In this document: one piece after another, positions 9,070 through 18,326 of the stretch | Layout: each line of letters starts with the position of its first letter | Position numbering within the stretch: position 1 is the stretch's first letter | Assembly: GCF_001752365.1 (NCBI RefSeq) | Contig: NZ_MEIY01000001.1 | Location: forward strand, 468,069-532,068 | Source: Marinobacter sp. X15-166B | GTDB lineage: Bacteria > Pseudomonadota > Gammaproteobacteria > Pseudomonadales > Oleiphilaceae | Direction: 5' to 3' | Length of the DNA: 64,000 nucleotides | Translations under genes and position numbers: made by a program | Notes under the pieces: generated by a model | Databases searched by the model: none | What the model saw: the letters and a program-made list of their open reading frames with translations, nothing else | What the model was told of the DNA's origin: nothing

Positions 9070-10026
9070 TCAGGAAACCGAGGGTGAGTTCCCCGTATCG
9101 ACCACCGCAGGTTCCACGGCTGCGTTGCGCACCCGCCGCTGCCGCCGCAACCCGCGCACCCCGTCTGCGGTCAGCACCAGCACTGCCAGCCAGATGGCAA
9201 TGTAGGTCGGCCATTCGCCCGGCAGAATGCTTTCGCCCAGCAACAAAGCCACCAGCAACAGCAACACCGGCTCAACGTAAACGAGCAACCCAAACAGGCT
9301 CAGGTTCAGGTGGGGTGCCGACAGCGACTGAAACGCCAGGGCCAGCGCGCTCAGCATGCCCAGCCCCAACACCAGCCCTGACAGGCCGGCACCGGCATCC
9401 AGGCTGGCAATGACCTGCCCCCCCGCGACGATAAACAACAGACTCACGGGCAGACTGAGCAGCATGTCGAACCACAGCCCGCCAATGTTGTTGGTATCGG
9501 TCTTCCGCCGCAGCCAGAAGTAGCCCGGGTAGCCCAGACAAATCACCAGCGTTGGCCACTCGAGGGTCTGCGATAACGCCATCTGGTTCACAATACCCAG
9601 CACTGCAAACACGCAGGCCAGTTGCTGCAACCGGGACATGCGGTCGTTGAACGCTATCCGTCCGACAATCACCATGGTAATGGGCAGCATGAAGTAGCCC
9701 AGTGACACGGCCAGCCCATAGCCATTTCCCGGCGCCCACAAAAACAGCCATTGCTGCACACCCACCAGCGCAGCCGCGACCAATCGGGTTGCCCATAAAT
9801 ATCGCTCACGGCGCAGGCGTTGATAAATGACCACCACCTGAGCCCAGTAGCCGCGCAGCAGGATGATCAGCGTCAGGCAGGGGAAGGTCAGCAGCATGCG
9901 CCACCCGTAAATCTCTTCCCCGCTCAGCGCATCCAGCAAGGAGGTATAGGCGAACATCAGGGCAAAGAACACGGAGGCAATCACGTTCAGGGTGACGCCG
10001 AGCGAGGTATTCGGGCTTGTGTGCAT
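9070..10026 (-). CDS. RarD-like EamA/DMT family transporter
   Basis: A 318-residue protein with about ten hydrophobic segments, typical of the drug/metabolite transporter superfamily. Local features such as GEEIYGWRMLLTFPCLTLIILL and LNLSLFGLLVYVEPVLLLLVALLLGE resemble RarD proteins. These are inner-membrane permeases, several of unknown substrate. The C-terminus is basic and polar (RGLRRQRRVRN onwards). It is divergent from the BASS-family gene across 216 bases. The family is clear and the substrate unknown. Confidence 0.82.
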   Translation of the reverse strand: MHTSPNTSLGVTLNVIASVFFALMFAYTSLLDALSGEEIYGWRMLLTFPCLTLIILLRGYWAQVVVIYQRLRRERYLWATRLVAAALVGVQQWLFLWAPGNGYGLAVSLGYFMLPITMVIVGRIAFNDRMSRLQQLACVFAVLGIVNQMALSQTLEWPTLVICLGYPGYFWLRRKTDTNNIGGLWFDMLLSLPVSLLFIVAGGQVIASLDAGAGLSGLVLGLGMLSALALAFQSLSAPHLNLSLFGLLVYVEPVLLLLVALLLGESILPGEWPTYIAIWLAVLVLTADGVRGLRRQRRVRNAAVEPAVVDTGNSPSVS

Positions 10027-10139
10027 AGTACCGTCATATGGACCTGGTGGGTGGCAGGCGGCATTCTAGCACGTTACCGGCGCGACCGAGGTGGTGATCC
10101 CCGTTGACAACGCCACCATGAGAACCGACCAATGGCGGC

Positions 10140-10169
10140 TTGACCCGGACCGTCATTGCCGCATACATT
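10140..10169 (+). promoter_or_regulatory. Candidate sigma70 promoter for the BASS-ltaE operon
   Basis: TTGACC at 10140-10145 and TACATT at 10164-10169 are 18 bases apart, five and four matches to the -35 and -10 consensus. Transcription would begin about 65 bases before the ATG at 10243, inside the divergent gap with the RarD-like gene. A second TTGACA lies at 10104-10109 but has no good partner. Matching is by eye only. Confidence 0.35.
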
Positions 10170-10242
10170 CCGGATGCTGAACCCCTGTACCGCGTCTGAG
10201 CGCGCGGTTTCTTCCACCGAAAGCCAACCATCAGGATCTGTC

Positions 10243-11196
10243 ATGCCAACGTTCGAACGCCTCAATCGCCTGTTTCCGGTCTGGGCCCTTTTATTTGCGC
10301 TGTGTGCGGTATGGCAGCCTGACTGGTTTACCGGGTTGGCCTCCTCCATCAAGGTCCTGCTGGCACTCATCATGTTTACCATGGGGCTGACCCTGTCGCG
10401 GGACGACTTTCTCGGGGTGCTGCGCGCACCCCTGCCGGTCGTCGTCGGGCTGATCCTGCAATTTACCGTCATGCCCCTGGCGGCCTTATTGGTGAGCTGG
10501 AGCCTCAACCTGTCACCGGAGCTGACCACCGGGATGGTGCTGGTGGGCGCCACTGCCGGCGGCACCGCCTCTAATGTGATGGCCTGGCTGGCCAATGGTA
10601 ACGTGGCGCTGTCGGTGTCCATGACCCTGGTTTCTACGGTGGTGTCGGTTGCCGCCACCCCGCTGCTGACCGCGTTGCTGGTGGGTCAGACGGTGGATGT
10701 GCCGGTTGCTGGCATGTTCATGAGTATCGCCCAGCTGGTGATTGCGCCCATTGCGGTGGGGGTGATCGTGCATCATTTTCTGGGCATGCACATTCGTCAG
10801 GTTGAGCCCGCTTTGGCGTCCGTGGCCATGTTTGCCATCGTCCTGATCATCGCCATTGTAGTGGCGCTGAACGCCGGCCGGCTGGCCACACTGGGGCCGC
10901 TGGTGGCGCTGGCGGTGGTCCTGCATAACATGATCGGCCTGGCCGGCGGCTATAACATCAGCCGGCTGCTGGGCTTCGATAAGCGCACCGCCCGCACCAT
11001 TGCCATTGAGGTGGGCATGCAGAATTCCGGTCTGGCGGTCGCCCTGGCCAACCAGTTCTTCACCGCCGCCACCGCCCTGCCCGGCGCGCTCTTCTCGATC
11101 TGGCATAACGTCTCCGGGTCAATCCTGGCGGGTTACTGGAAGCGCCACCCTCTTGATGAAGCGCAGACCGCGGACGCCGGAGCCCAATCCGCATGA
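10243..11196 (+). CDS. Bile acid:sodium symporter (BASS) family transporter
   Basis: A 317-residue inner-membrane protein with about ten hydrophobic segments. The BASS/SBF signatures are LLALIMFTMGLTLSRDDF near residues 37-54, GATAGGTASNVMAWLANGNVALS near residues 103-125, and IEVGMQNSGLAVALANQFF near residues 254-272. These proteins carry organic anions with sodium; bacterial substrates include pantoate and keto acids. The ATG at 10243 is preferred because AGGA precedes it at 10233-10236 and the first membrane helix follows; the frame is open upstream to 10156. Its stop overlaps the start of ltaE as ATGA, so the two are translationally coupled. Confidence 0.88.
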   Translation: MPTFERLNRLFPVWALLFALCAVWQPDWFTGLASSIKVLLALIMFTMGLTLSRDDFLGVLRAPLPVVVGLILQFTVMPLAALLVSWSLNLSPELTTGMVLVGATAGGTASNVMAWLANGNVALSVSMTLVSTVVSVAATPLLTALLVGQTVDVPVAGMFMSIAQLVIAPIAVGVIVHHFLGMHIRQVEPALASVAMFAIVLIIAIVVALNAGRLATLGPLVALAVVLHNMIGLAGGYNISRLLGFDKRTARTIAIEVGMQNSGLAVALANQFFTAATALPGALFSIWHNVSGSILAGYWKRHPLDEAQTADAGAQSA

Positions 11197-12209
11197 TCGA
11201 TTTTCGCAGCGATACGGTAACCCGGCCGACCCCCGCGATGCGCGCAGCCATGGCCAGCGCCGACGTGGGGGACGATGTGTACGGGGACGACCCCAGTGTC
11301 AACAGCCTGGAGGCCTGCGCCGCCGAACGGCTCGGCTTTGCAGCGGCGCTGTTTACCACCAGCGGTACCCAGGCCAACCTGCTGGCCATCATGAGCCATT
11401 GCGCCCGGGGCGAAGAATACCTGTGTGGGCAGTCCGCGCACAATTACCGCTACGAAGGCGGGGGCGCCGCGGTGCTCGGCAGCGTACAGCCCCAACCGAT
11501 CGAAAACGAACCCGATGGCAGCATTGATCTCGCCAAGGCCCGCGCCGCGATCAAGGATGACGACATCCACTTCGCGGTCACCCGCTTGCTGTCCCTGGAA
11601 AACACCATTGGCGGTAAGGTGCTGTCATTGGCGTACCAGCAGCAGGCCCGGGCGTTCTGCGATCAGCACCGATTGCTGTTGCACCTGGACGGGGCCCGGG
11701 TGTTCAACGCCGCGGTCGCCCTTCGGTGCGATGTTACGGAGATCACCCGCTATTACGATTCCGTCAGTGTGTGTCTGTCGAAAGGGCTGGGGGCCCCGGT
11801 GGGCTCGCTGTTGCTGGGATCCGCGGCGTTTATTCAGCGGGCCAGGCGACTGCGCAAAATGCTCGGTGGTGGCATGCGCCAGGCCGGCATACTGGCTGCG
11901 GCCGGTCGCATCGCCCTTGAACAGGGGCCGCTGCGCCTGCAGGCAGACCACGACCATGCGCAGGCACTGGCAACAGGCCTGGCGGGTATCCCTCAGCTGG
12001 AGGTCGATCCTGCCAGCACCCAGACCAACATCGTGTACGCCCGTTGCCGGGCCGGCCTGACGGAGCCATTGCGTGACCACCTGCACGCCCGGGGCATACG
12101 TATTTCCGCCGGCGATCCGCTGCGTCTGGTCACCCATCAGGATGTGACCCTTACGGATGTGCGCCGGTTGGTCACGGCCATTGCAGAGTTTTACACCGCC
12201 CATACCTGA
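11193..12209 (+). CDS. ltaE: Low-specificity L-threonine aldolase
   Basis: A 338-residue PLP enzyme that splits L-threonine and L-allo-threonine to glycine and acetaldehyde. The start MIDFRSDTVTRPTPAMR is the family signature. DDVYGDDPSVN follows near residues 28-38, then the substrate-site region LSLENTIGGKV, and the Schiff-base lysine in SVCLSKGLGAPVGS near residue 196. Length is normal for the aldolase fold. It overlaps the BASS gene by four bases, suggesting the carrier handles a related amino or keto acid, though this is inference. Confidence 0.93.
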   Translation: MIDFRSDTVTRPTPAMRAAMASADVGDDVYGDDPSVNSLEACAAERLGFAAALFTTSGTQANLLAIMSHCARGEEYLCGQSAHNYRYEGGGAAVLGSVQPQPIENEPDGSIDLAKARAAIKDDDIHFAVTRLLSLENTIGGKVLSLAYQQQARAFCDQHRLLLHLDGARVFNAAVALRCDVTEITRYYDSVSVCLSKGLGAPVGSLLLGSAAFIQRARRLRKMLGGGMRQAGILAAAGRIALEQGPLRLQADHDHAQALATGLAGIPQLEVDPASTQTNIVYARCRAGLTEPLRDHLHARGIRISAGDPLRLVTHQDVTLTDVRRLVTAIAEFYTAHT

Positions 12210-12216
12210 AGCGGCT

Positions 12217-12250
12217 CGTTGCCCGCCGGCACCTTGGCCAGCGGGCAACG
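12217..12250. terminator. Hairpin between convergent ltaE and the 144-residue gene
   Basis: A perfect 10-base inverted repeat, CGTTGCCCGC and GCGGGCAACG, with a 14-base loop, lies 7 bases after the ltaE stop and 15 bases from the convergent stop. The position fits a bidirectional terminator. There is no T-tract on either side, so its efficiency is uncertain. Confidence 0.5.
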
Positions 12251-12265
12251 CGCGCCAGCGCCGCA

Positions 12266-12700
12266 CTACATCTTGTCCCCTTTAAGCGCTTTCGCAGCGC
12301 TCATTGCCGCTGCTTTGGCCTCGTCGTAATCCTCCGTGGTCAGGCCGTCGTTGATGGTCGCCACCACAGCTTCCAGATGCGCCTTTTGGTTGCTGTCCAC
12401 AGTTGCGGGAATGGCGCCCTCGCCCATGCCCTGGCAGGGGTTCAGCTCATTGGCGTCAAATCCATCGCCGTCCGGCCCCACCAGACAGTTCAAGGCGTGG
12501 TGCAGGTGACTCTGCACGCCTTTGATGTCACCTGCGGAGGCGGCGAAGCCGGCATGGGCCGCGGCGGTTTCCACCTCGGGGGCCATGTCTTCCGCCGCCT
12601 GGGTGACGGTCATCACCAGCGCCAGCGCGGCGCCGCACACCGCGGAAACAATCCCGACCGGACGGCCGGGGCGAAGGGTAAAACCAGTTTCGGTAGCCAT
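12266..12700 (-). CDS. Small exported protein of unknown function
   Basis: A 144-residue protein. It begins with a short polar stretch and a hydrophobic segment (VGIVSAVCGAALALVMTVTQAAE) that looks like a signal peptide with an Ala-rich cleavage region near TQAAE. The mature part is acidic and alanine-rich and holds two cysteines (HHALNCLVGPDGDGF and LNPCQGMGEGA) likely to form a disulphide. A histidine-containing helix HLHHALNC comes before the first. The layout resembles small periplasmic four-helix proteins, but I cannot name it. It is downstream on the same strand relative to no close partner; the cytochrome gene ends about 80 bases away and shares its direction. Confidence 0.7.
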   Translation of the reverse strand: MATETGFTLRPGRPVGIVSAVCGAALALVMTVTQAAEDMAPEVETAAAHAGFAASAGDIKGVQSHLHHALNCLVGPDGDGFDANELNPCQGMGEGAIPATVDSNQKAHLEAVVATINDGLTTEDYDEAKAAAMSAAKALKGDKM

Positions 12701-12783
12701 AGGTGCTCCTCGTTAACGTAACAATCTGTCCGTAAGTTGGGACCACTCGTTTACCAACCGTGCCTTATAGCCTAGCAGTGGAT

Positions 12784-14310
12784 TTACAGAGATTTCAGGT
12801 ATTCCACCAGATCCTGTTGCTGCCGGGCACTCAAGGCCAGGTCTTTGCGCTCATTGTAGCGGGCCACCACATCGGCGAGGGTTGCGGCCGTGCCGTTATG
12901 GAAATAAGGCGGATGCTGCCACAGCCCCTTTAACGGCGCCGTCCGGTACATTTTGGTCGCCGTGCGGGATGCGTAGCCCGGTGCCCCATTGGGCTCGGGC
13001 TCGCTCACCACCTCGGAGGGTGCGTGCAAGCGGGTATTGGCGTCGGTGAACTCCGGCCCGCTGTGGCAGGACGCACATTGCGCCTGGCCGTTGAACAGGG
13101 CTTCGCCGCGCACCGCCGCCTCCGGGTCAAACGAGCCTTCTGGCGGTGCCGGCGCCCGCAGGGAGAGCTGATAGGCTTGCAGGGCCGGTAACTTGTCGGT
13201 GATCAGGTCTTCTGTGCCGTTGGTCACCCGAACTCCGGTGCGCGGCTCGTAAAACGTCCCCTGACCGCCCATTTGGGTGACGCCCACGTACCGGTTCCAA
13301 TAGGCAATTTCATCCCCGTCCCCGGTGCTGGTGATTTTTTCAAGGCCGTCCAGCCCATAGGCCGGGGTAATCACATGGGGGCTGCTAATGCCATCCTGAT
13401 TGAACCGGGGGTCGTACATTCCCGGCCCCCAGGAGTTGTAGATATCCTGTTGCGCCTCGGTCAGCGCCGGCGACAGGGCAATGATGGCCCCCGGATCCAG
13501 ATCCCGGTTGGGCCAGCCATCGAGGCGCCGGCCAATACCGGGCGCCAGGGAATCATCCACGGTCGAGTGACACAACGCACAGGTAATGCCGACCCGGGTC
13601 AGAGTGGCGGTACCGTCCACCTGATCGACCGTGCCCCGGAGGCCAATGACCGCATCAAGCTGCAGTAACGCCAAGGTGGTGGCGGGCGAGGTCAGATCGA
13701 CGGTGCCCTCGGCGATGCCGTCAATCACCGCGTCGGGCAGTGCCTCCACATCCACCTTCAGCCCCACCGCGAGTGCGGTGAGCGGATCAACCGCCGCCTG
13801 GATCACCTCGTGGAGCCGCAGGGTATCGGTCCACTGCTGTTCGTCCCCGAACGTGTCGTAGCGAAAGATTTGTTGCCCCAGCGCCAGAGTGTCCGGGTGA
13901 GCGGTGGTCGCAAAGGTCCAGTGTACCGCCGCCGCGAGTGGTCGATTGGCGGCGTCGGTGAGACCGGCCGCCACCCGCACGGCACAGGTTTCATTGTCCG
14001 GCAAGGCGGTTGCCGGGTGGAGGACGACGGTGCGGTTATCCTGCTCGAAGGTCCGTTCGGTGACGAACGCCACCGCCTCGGGACACTCCAGGGTGATGTC
14101 CTCCTGAGCCAGGGTGGCCGGGTCGATCGGGTTGCTGAAGGTCACCCGCACCGGGCTGTCCACCGGCACCAGCCGGGCACCCGCCTCCGGCGATTGCCCG
14201 GTGACAATCAACCTGTCTGTGCTGCCGTCCGAGCAGCCACCGAGCAGCCCCGCCCCGATCAGCAGCCCGGCAATCCCCCACCGCCTCAGTGGTTTCTGAT
14301 GTCTGGTCAT
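12784..14310 (-). CDS. Di-haem cytochrome c lipoprotein with N-terminal Ig-like (BIG_5) domain
   Basis: A 508-residue exported lipoprotein. The signal LLIGAGLLGGC gives a lipobox with Cys 26. Residues about 35-130 form an SbsA/BIG_5 Ig-like domain (TGQSPEAGARLVPVDSPVRV ... VHWTFAT). The rest holds two CXXCH haem sites, CALCHS near residue 247 and CASCHSG near residue 412, with APLKGLWQHPPYFHNGTAATL near the end, as in cytochrome c peroxidase/MauG-like proteins. It would lie at the inner face of the outer membrane or in the periplasm. The electron partner and substrate are unknown. Joining a di-haem module to an Ig-like domain on a lipid anchor is notable. Confidence 0.8.
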   Translation of the reverse strand: MTRHQKPLRRWGIAGLLIGAGLLGGCSDGSTDRLIVTGQSPEAGARLVPVDSPVRVTFSNPIDPATLAQEDITLECPEAVAFVTERTFEQDNRTVVLHPATALPDNETCAVRVAAGLTDAANRPLAAAVHWTFATTAHPDTLALGQQIFRYDTFGDEQQWTDTLRLHEVIQAAVDPLTALAVGLKVDVEALPDAVIDGIAEGTVDLTSPATTLALLQLDAVIGLRGTVDQVDGTATLTRVGITCALCHSTVDDSLAPGIGRRLDGWPNRDLDPGAIIALSPALTEAQQDIYNSWGPGMYDPRFNQDGISSPHVITPAYGLDGLEKITSTGDGDEIAYWNRYVGVTQMGGQGTFYEPRTGVRVTNGTEDLITDKLPALQAYQLSLRAPAPPEGSFDPEAAVRGEALFNGQAQCASCHSGPEFTDANTRLHAPSEVVSEPEPNGAPGYASRTATKMYRTAPLKGLWQHPPYFHNGTAATLADVVARYNERKDLALSARQQQDLVEYLKSL

Positions 14311-14474
14311 GATCCGATCCCTTGTGATGCCGTTGGTCGAACGTCGACGCGTCCCGATTTCAGCGACCGCCGGAAACGGAACGACTTACCTACTCGGATG
14401 CACGGATTCGGGAAAGGTTACGGGAATGGATTGCCGTTGGTCGGGGCCGGGGCGCTGCCGGGCCCCGGCAACGG

Positions 14475-16277
14475 TCAGGAGTACAGCGACTCGATCGCTT
14501 CGGCGTACTTTTTGTGGATGCTGCTCCGGCGTATTTTCATGGTGGCGGTCACCTCATCGTCGTCATGATCCAGCTCCTTGCTGAGCAGGTAGAAGCGCTT
14601 GATCTGTGCCACCCGGGGCAGCTGCTCATTGCCCCGGTCTATCTCGGCCTGAATCAGGTCCCTCACCTGGGGGTGTTCGGTGAGGCTGCGGAAGGTGGTG
14701 TAGGCGATCCGTACCTGCTCGGCCCATTTGGCCACCGTGTCAAAATCGATCTGGATCAGTGCCGAGACATAGGCGCGGGCCTCACCGATGACAATGCACT
14801 CCTTGATATACGGGCTCGCCTTGATGGCGTTTTCAATTTCCGTGGGCGAAAGATTCTTGCCTCCGGCGGTGATCATGATGTCTTTCAGCCGGTCGACAAT
14901 CCTGAGGTGTCCGTCCTGCCACTCCCCCACATCGCCGGTACGCAGCCAGCCGTTGTCCAGGGTTTCGGCCGTTGCCGCGGCGTTCTTGTAATATCCCGTG
15001 AACACACTGCCACCGCGCATCAGGATTTCATTGTGCGCGCCCAGCTTCAGTTCCAGCCCTTGCAGGGCTACCCCCGCCGTTCCCAGCCGGACGTCGTCCA
15101 CCGGCTGGGCAATGGCCGCACCGGTGCTTTCGGTTTGTCCGTAGACTTCCACCAGGGGGATCCCCAAGGTGCGAAAAAATTGCAGAACACCGGGGGCAAT
15201 CGGGGCGGCTCCGGTGAAGGCGATGGTGCACCGACGCAGGCCGATGAAGTTTTGCAGTGCCCGGAATATCAGCCAGTAGCAGACTCCGTAGGTCAGCCAC
15301 TCGGTCCAGCGCCATCGGTTTCGTGGCTTGGTCGCCAGCGGCTCACAGAGCTGCATCGCGCGGTGAAACAGACCCCGCCGGACGGCCCCGGTTTCCTGAA
15401 TCTTGATATGTATGGCGGCGTGCAGTTTTTCCCAGATGCGCGGTACCCCCAGAAAAAAGCTGGGCGCAATTTCCCGAAGATCCTCCTGCACGGTGCGCAG
15501 ACTCTCTCCGAAACTCACGGTGCTGCCCGCATAAAGCGGGGCAATGTTGGTAAACGCCTGCTCGGCCACGTGACACAGGGGCAAATAGGACAGACTGGAA
15601 CCGCGCTCCCCCAACGCCAGGATGGCCAGCAGCCCCGGTGCGGCTGCGCGCAGGTTGCCCCAGCTGATCATGGCCCCCTTGGGTCGACCGGTGGAGCCGG
15701 ACGTATAAATGATCATGGCGATCTCGTCCAGGGTCTGGCTGTCCAGCAGCTGGTCAATCAACCCGGGATGGGTCTGTTCAAGCTCCCGCCCTCGGGCTTC
15801 TATCTCCTCAAAGGGGGACGGCGGGTTCTCATAGGCCCGCAGTCCCTTGGGGTCGATCACCACGTTGTGGTGCAGTTTTGGCAGTTGCGGCCAGGCTTCC
15901 AGCACCTTGTCGGTCTGTTCCTGATCTTCACACACCACCATTTTTGCATCGCTGTGCTCAAGCACATAGGCCACTTCGTGCCAGGGGCTGGTGGGATACA
16001 CCCCCACACAAATTCCTTTCATCAGGCCGATCCCCATTTGCGCAATCACCCACTCCACCCGGTTTTCCGCCAGGATGGCCACGTGATCCCCTTCGGCAAG
16101 ACCGAGGGCACGCAGACCCAGTCCAAAGTGCCGGGCACGCTGGTAATACTGCTGCCAGGTGCAGGTTTGCCAGATACCGAAATCTTTCTGGCGTAACGCC
16201 AGTTTGTCCGGGCGCTCCTGGCTGTGGGCCCGCAGCATCTGGGGCAGGGTCAGCTGTGGACACTGGGGGATGCTCAT
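14475..16277 (-). CDS. Long-chain acyl-CoA synthetase (AMP-forming), last gene of the Liv-type operon
   Basis: A 600-residue ANL-superfamily ligase that activates a carboxylic acid to its CoA thioester through an acyl-adenylate. The phosphate-binding loop is IYTSGSTGRPKGAMISW (near residue 190), the adenylate motif is VEVYGQTESTGAAI (near residue 350), then WLRTGDVGEW and the hinge RLKDIMITAGGKNLSP. The last residues lack a clear peroxisomal-type or membrane tail. ATG 16277 overlaps the livF-like stop as ATGA; GTG 16286 is an alternative. Being the last gene of an ABC importer operon suggests it traps the imported acid as CoA ester. The exact acid is unknown. Confidence 0.88.
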   Translation of the reverse strand: MSIPQCPQLTLPQMLRAHSQERPDKLALRQKDFGIWQTCTWQQYYQRARHFGLGLRALGLAEGDHVAILAENRVEWVIAQMGIGLMKGICVGVYPTSPWHEVAYVLEHSDAKMVVCEDQEQTDKVLEAWPQLPKLHHNVVIDPKGLRAYENPPSPFEEIEARGRELEQTHPGLIDQLLDSQTLDEIAMIIYTSGSTGRPKGAMISWGNLRAAAPGLLAILALGERGSSLSYLPLCHVAEQAFTNIAPLYAGSTVSFGESLRTVQEDLREIAPSFFLGVPRIWEKLHAAIHIKIQETGAVRRGLFHRAMQLCEPLATKPRNRWRWTEWLTYGVCYWLIFRALQNFIGLRRCTIAFTGAAPIAPGVLQFFRTLGIPLVEVYGQTESTGAAIAQPVDDVRLGTAGVALQGLELKLGAHNEILMRGGSVFTGYYKNAAATAETLDNGWLRTGDVGEWQDGHLRIVDRLKDIMITAGGKNLSPTEIENAIKASPYIKECIVIGEARAYVSALIQIDFDTVAKWAEQVRIAYTTFRSLTEHPQVRDLIQAEIDRGNEQLPRVAQIKRFYLLSKELDHDDDEVTATMKIRRSSIHKKYAEAIESLYS

Positions 16278-17083
16278 GACAGCCACCGTTTGCGACGTTT
16301 GTAGTGTTTGATGTCCCGGTAGCTGCGGGCTTCACCCTCTTGACCGCCCACCCCGAGATAGAACTCCTGCACGTCCTCATTGGCGGTAAGCTGCTCGGCG
16401 GGACCGTCAATCACAATTTTGCCGTTTTCCATGATGTAGCCATAGGAGGCGATCGCCAGGGAGACCGCCGCATTCTGTTCCACCAGCAGGATGGCGGTGC
16501 CCTGCTCCCGGTTGATACGTGCAATGATGGTGAATATTTCCTCCACCAGCAGGGGAGCCAGCCCCAGAGACGGCTCGTCCAGCATGATCAGTTCCGGCCG
16601 GGCGATCAGTGCCCGGCCGAGGGCCAGCATCTGCTGCTCGCCCCCCGACAGATAGCCCGCCAGCTGTTTGCGGCGTTCTTTAAGGCGGGGGAAATAGGTG
16701 TACACCAGCTCGTAACTGTCACGGAAGGTTTGTGGACGGCCGCTCAGGGCGTAGGTGGCGGCTATGAGGTTTTCTTCGACGGTCAGATCCTCAAAGACGC
16801 GGCGCCCCTCCATCACATGAAACAACCCGTCCCGGACCAGCTTTTCCGGGGCCGCCCCTTTCATACTGCGGCTCTTGAAGCGGATGTCCCCGGCGGTCAC
16901 CGCGCCGTCTTCCAGCGCCAGCAGTCCCGACACGCTTTTCAGGGTGGTGGACTTGCCGGCACCGTTGGAGCCCAGCAGCGCCACAATAGCGCCGGCGGGA
17001 ACCCGCAGTGACAGGCCCCGTAGAACCTGCACCGCCTTGTTGTAAACCACTTCGATGTTGTCGATTTCCAGCAAGGCTTCCAT
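16274..17083 (-). CDS. LivF-type ABC transporter ATP-binding protein
   Basis: A 269-residue ATPase of a branched-chain amino acid-type (HAAT) importer. Walker A is GSNGAGKSTT (near residues 38-47), the signature is YLSGGEQQML (near residues 142-152), Walker B is LIMLDEPSLGLAP, and the switch histidine is replaced by the usual LivF LVEQNA pattern. The C-terminus carries a basic tail (YRDIKHYKRRKRW) longer than in E. coli LivF. It works with the LivG-type ATPase and the LivH and LivM permeases of the same operon. Its stop overlaps the acyl-CoA ligase start. Confidence 0.93.
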   Translation of the reverse strand: MEALLEIDNIEVVYNKAVQVLRGLSLRVPAGAIVALLGSNGAGKSTTLKSVSGLLALEDGAVTAGDIRFKSRSMKGAAPEKLVRDGLFHVMEGRRVFEDLTVEENLIAATYALSGRPQTFRDSYELVYTYFPRLKERRKQLAGYLSGGEQQMLALGRALIARPELIMLDEPSLGLAPLLVEEIFTIIARINREQGTAILLVEQNAAVSLAIASYGYIMENGKIVIDGPAEQLTANEDVQEFYLGVGGQEGEARSYRDIKHYKRRKRWLS

Positions 17084-17090
17084 AGGGGCC

Positions 17091-18299
17091 TCAGTTCAGG
17101 TGAATCCAGTCAGAGACCGGCTCGTAACTGGCTTCTTTCGCGTTCACCCGCCAGATACGGCCCACCGGAAACGACATGTCGCGGACCGTGACTGGCACGC
17201 CAATGATGCCACCGGTGTCCCAGTCCTGGATGGACGCCAGGGACGCCGCCAGATTGTCGCCGGTCAGCTCCTTGCCCGCATCGAGGGTGCGCTTGACCAC
17301 TTCGGTCCAGACCATGGCGTTGAACCAGCCCTGCATATACGCGGTGGGCCGGTAGCCGGCATCCGGGTCACTCTTTTGGGCCTGGCTTCGCAGGGCCTCA
17401 AGCATGGGGCCGCCTTCGGCACTGTCGTAGTAGTTGTAGGGCATCACCCCCATGTAGCCGTCCGCATCCGCGCCCATGCGGTCGATGATGAGTTTGTCGG
17501 AGGACCAGAAGGTCCCCATGAACTGGGTGTCCAGTCCCATCTGCCGCATCTGCACCATAAACTCGTTGATGGGCGACAGGATATAGCCGTGGAACACCAC
17601 ATAATCGGGACGCGCCCGCCGCAATTTCAGCACCTCTGCCGACACATCCACACTGCCGGGTTTGGTGACAATCTCTTCCACTACCTTGATGCCCATTTCG
17701 GCGGCTTTGGCCTTGCCGTTCTCGATGGGGTCCTTGCCAAACTCGGTATCGCTGTACACAAAGGCCACCGTGGGCTTATCGCCTTCCTGGCCCTGCATGG
17801 CAATGTACTCCAGGATAATCCCGAACATCTGGGTGTAGTTCGGGCCGGGAATAAACTGGTAGGGGTAGGTCTGGTTATCGGTCAGCGCGGTCGCGAACGA
17901 GGCCCCGCTCATCAAGGTGGTGCCGCGGCTGTTCAGCTCCGAGGCGATGGTTTTCATGAATCCGGTGCTGTCGCCGTAGTACACCGGCACCCGGTTGCTG
18001 CCGGTGATTTTCTTGAACGCGGCCACGGAGCGATCCACCTCATAGCCGGTGTCTTCCATGACATACCTGACCGGGTGACCGTTGATTCCCCCCTGGCTGT
18101 TGATCCAGTTGGTGTAGTCCGTCAAGCCGGCGTGTATGTGCACGCCGGCGAAGGCAAACACCCCGGACAGGGGGATAGAGCCGCCGAACACGATGGGTTC
18201 TTTGTCCTGAGCCAGCACCGGTGCCGCCGTCATCAGTGCCGCCGCAACGCTGCCAATGCCGGCGAGCCTGAGGCCCCTGGTAAGGAAACGCTTGAACAT
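17091..18299 (-). CDS. LivK-type periplasmic substrate-binding protein
   Basis: A 402-residue binding protein of the peripla_BP_6 family. The signal peptide is LRLAGIGSVAAALMTAAPVLAQ (cleavage near residue 30), followed by KEPIVFGGSIPLSGVFAF, the family's first strand. It captures the ligand for the LivHMGF importer. It is about 30-40 residues longer than E. coli LivK and its binding residues do not obviously match leucine binding. With the acyl-CoA ligase downstream, an aromatic or fatty acid ligand is a reasonable guess. The leader has TTGTTGTT (plus strand), that is AACAACAA on the mRNA, just before the AGGAGAAG ribosome site. Confidence 0.9.
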   Translation of the reverse strand: MFKRFLTRGLRLAGIGSVAAALMTAAPVLAQDKEPIVFGGSIPLSGVFAFAGVHIHAGLTDYTNWINSQGGINGHPVRYVMEDTGYEVDRSVAAFKKITGSNRVPVYYGDSTGFMKTIASELNSRGTTLMSGASFATALTDNQTYPYQFIPGPNYTQMFGIILEYIAMQGQEGDKPTVAFVYSDTEFGKDPIENGKAKAAEMGIKVVEEIVTKPGSVDVSAEVLKLRRARPDYVVFHGYILSPINEFMVQMRQMGLDTQFMGTFWSSDKLIIDRMGADADGYMGVMPYNYYDSAEGGPMLEALRSQAQKSDPDAGYRPTAYMQGWFNAMVWTEVVKRTLDAGKELTGDNLAASLASIQDWDTGGIIGVPVTVRDMSFPVGRIWRVNAKEASYEPVSDWIHLN

Positions 18300-18317
18300 G
18301 GGTCTTCTCCTTGGGTT

Positions 18318-18325
18318 TTGTTGTT
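18318..18325 (-). promoter_or_regulatory. CA-motif-like sequence in the livK leader
   Basis: On the coding strand this reads AACAACAA, matching the AAYAAYAA motif bound by Crc/Hfq in pseudomonads. It lies just upstream of the Shine-Dalgarno of the binding-protein gene, overlapping the end of the livM-like gene region. Confidence 0.35.
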
Positions 18326-18326
18326 A

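Noticed and set aside
10104..10109. TTGACA as the main -35 of the BASS-ltaE promoter
   Set aside because: A perfect -35 hexamer, but no acceptable -10 at 16-18 bases; the pair at 10140/10164 fits better.
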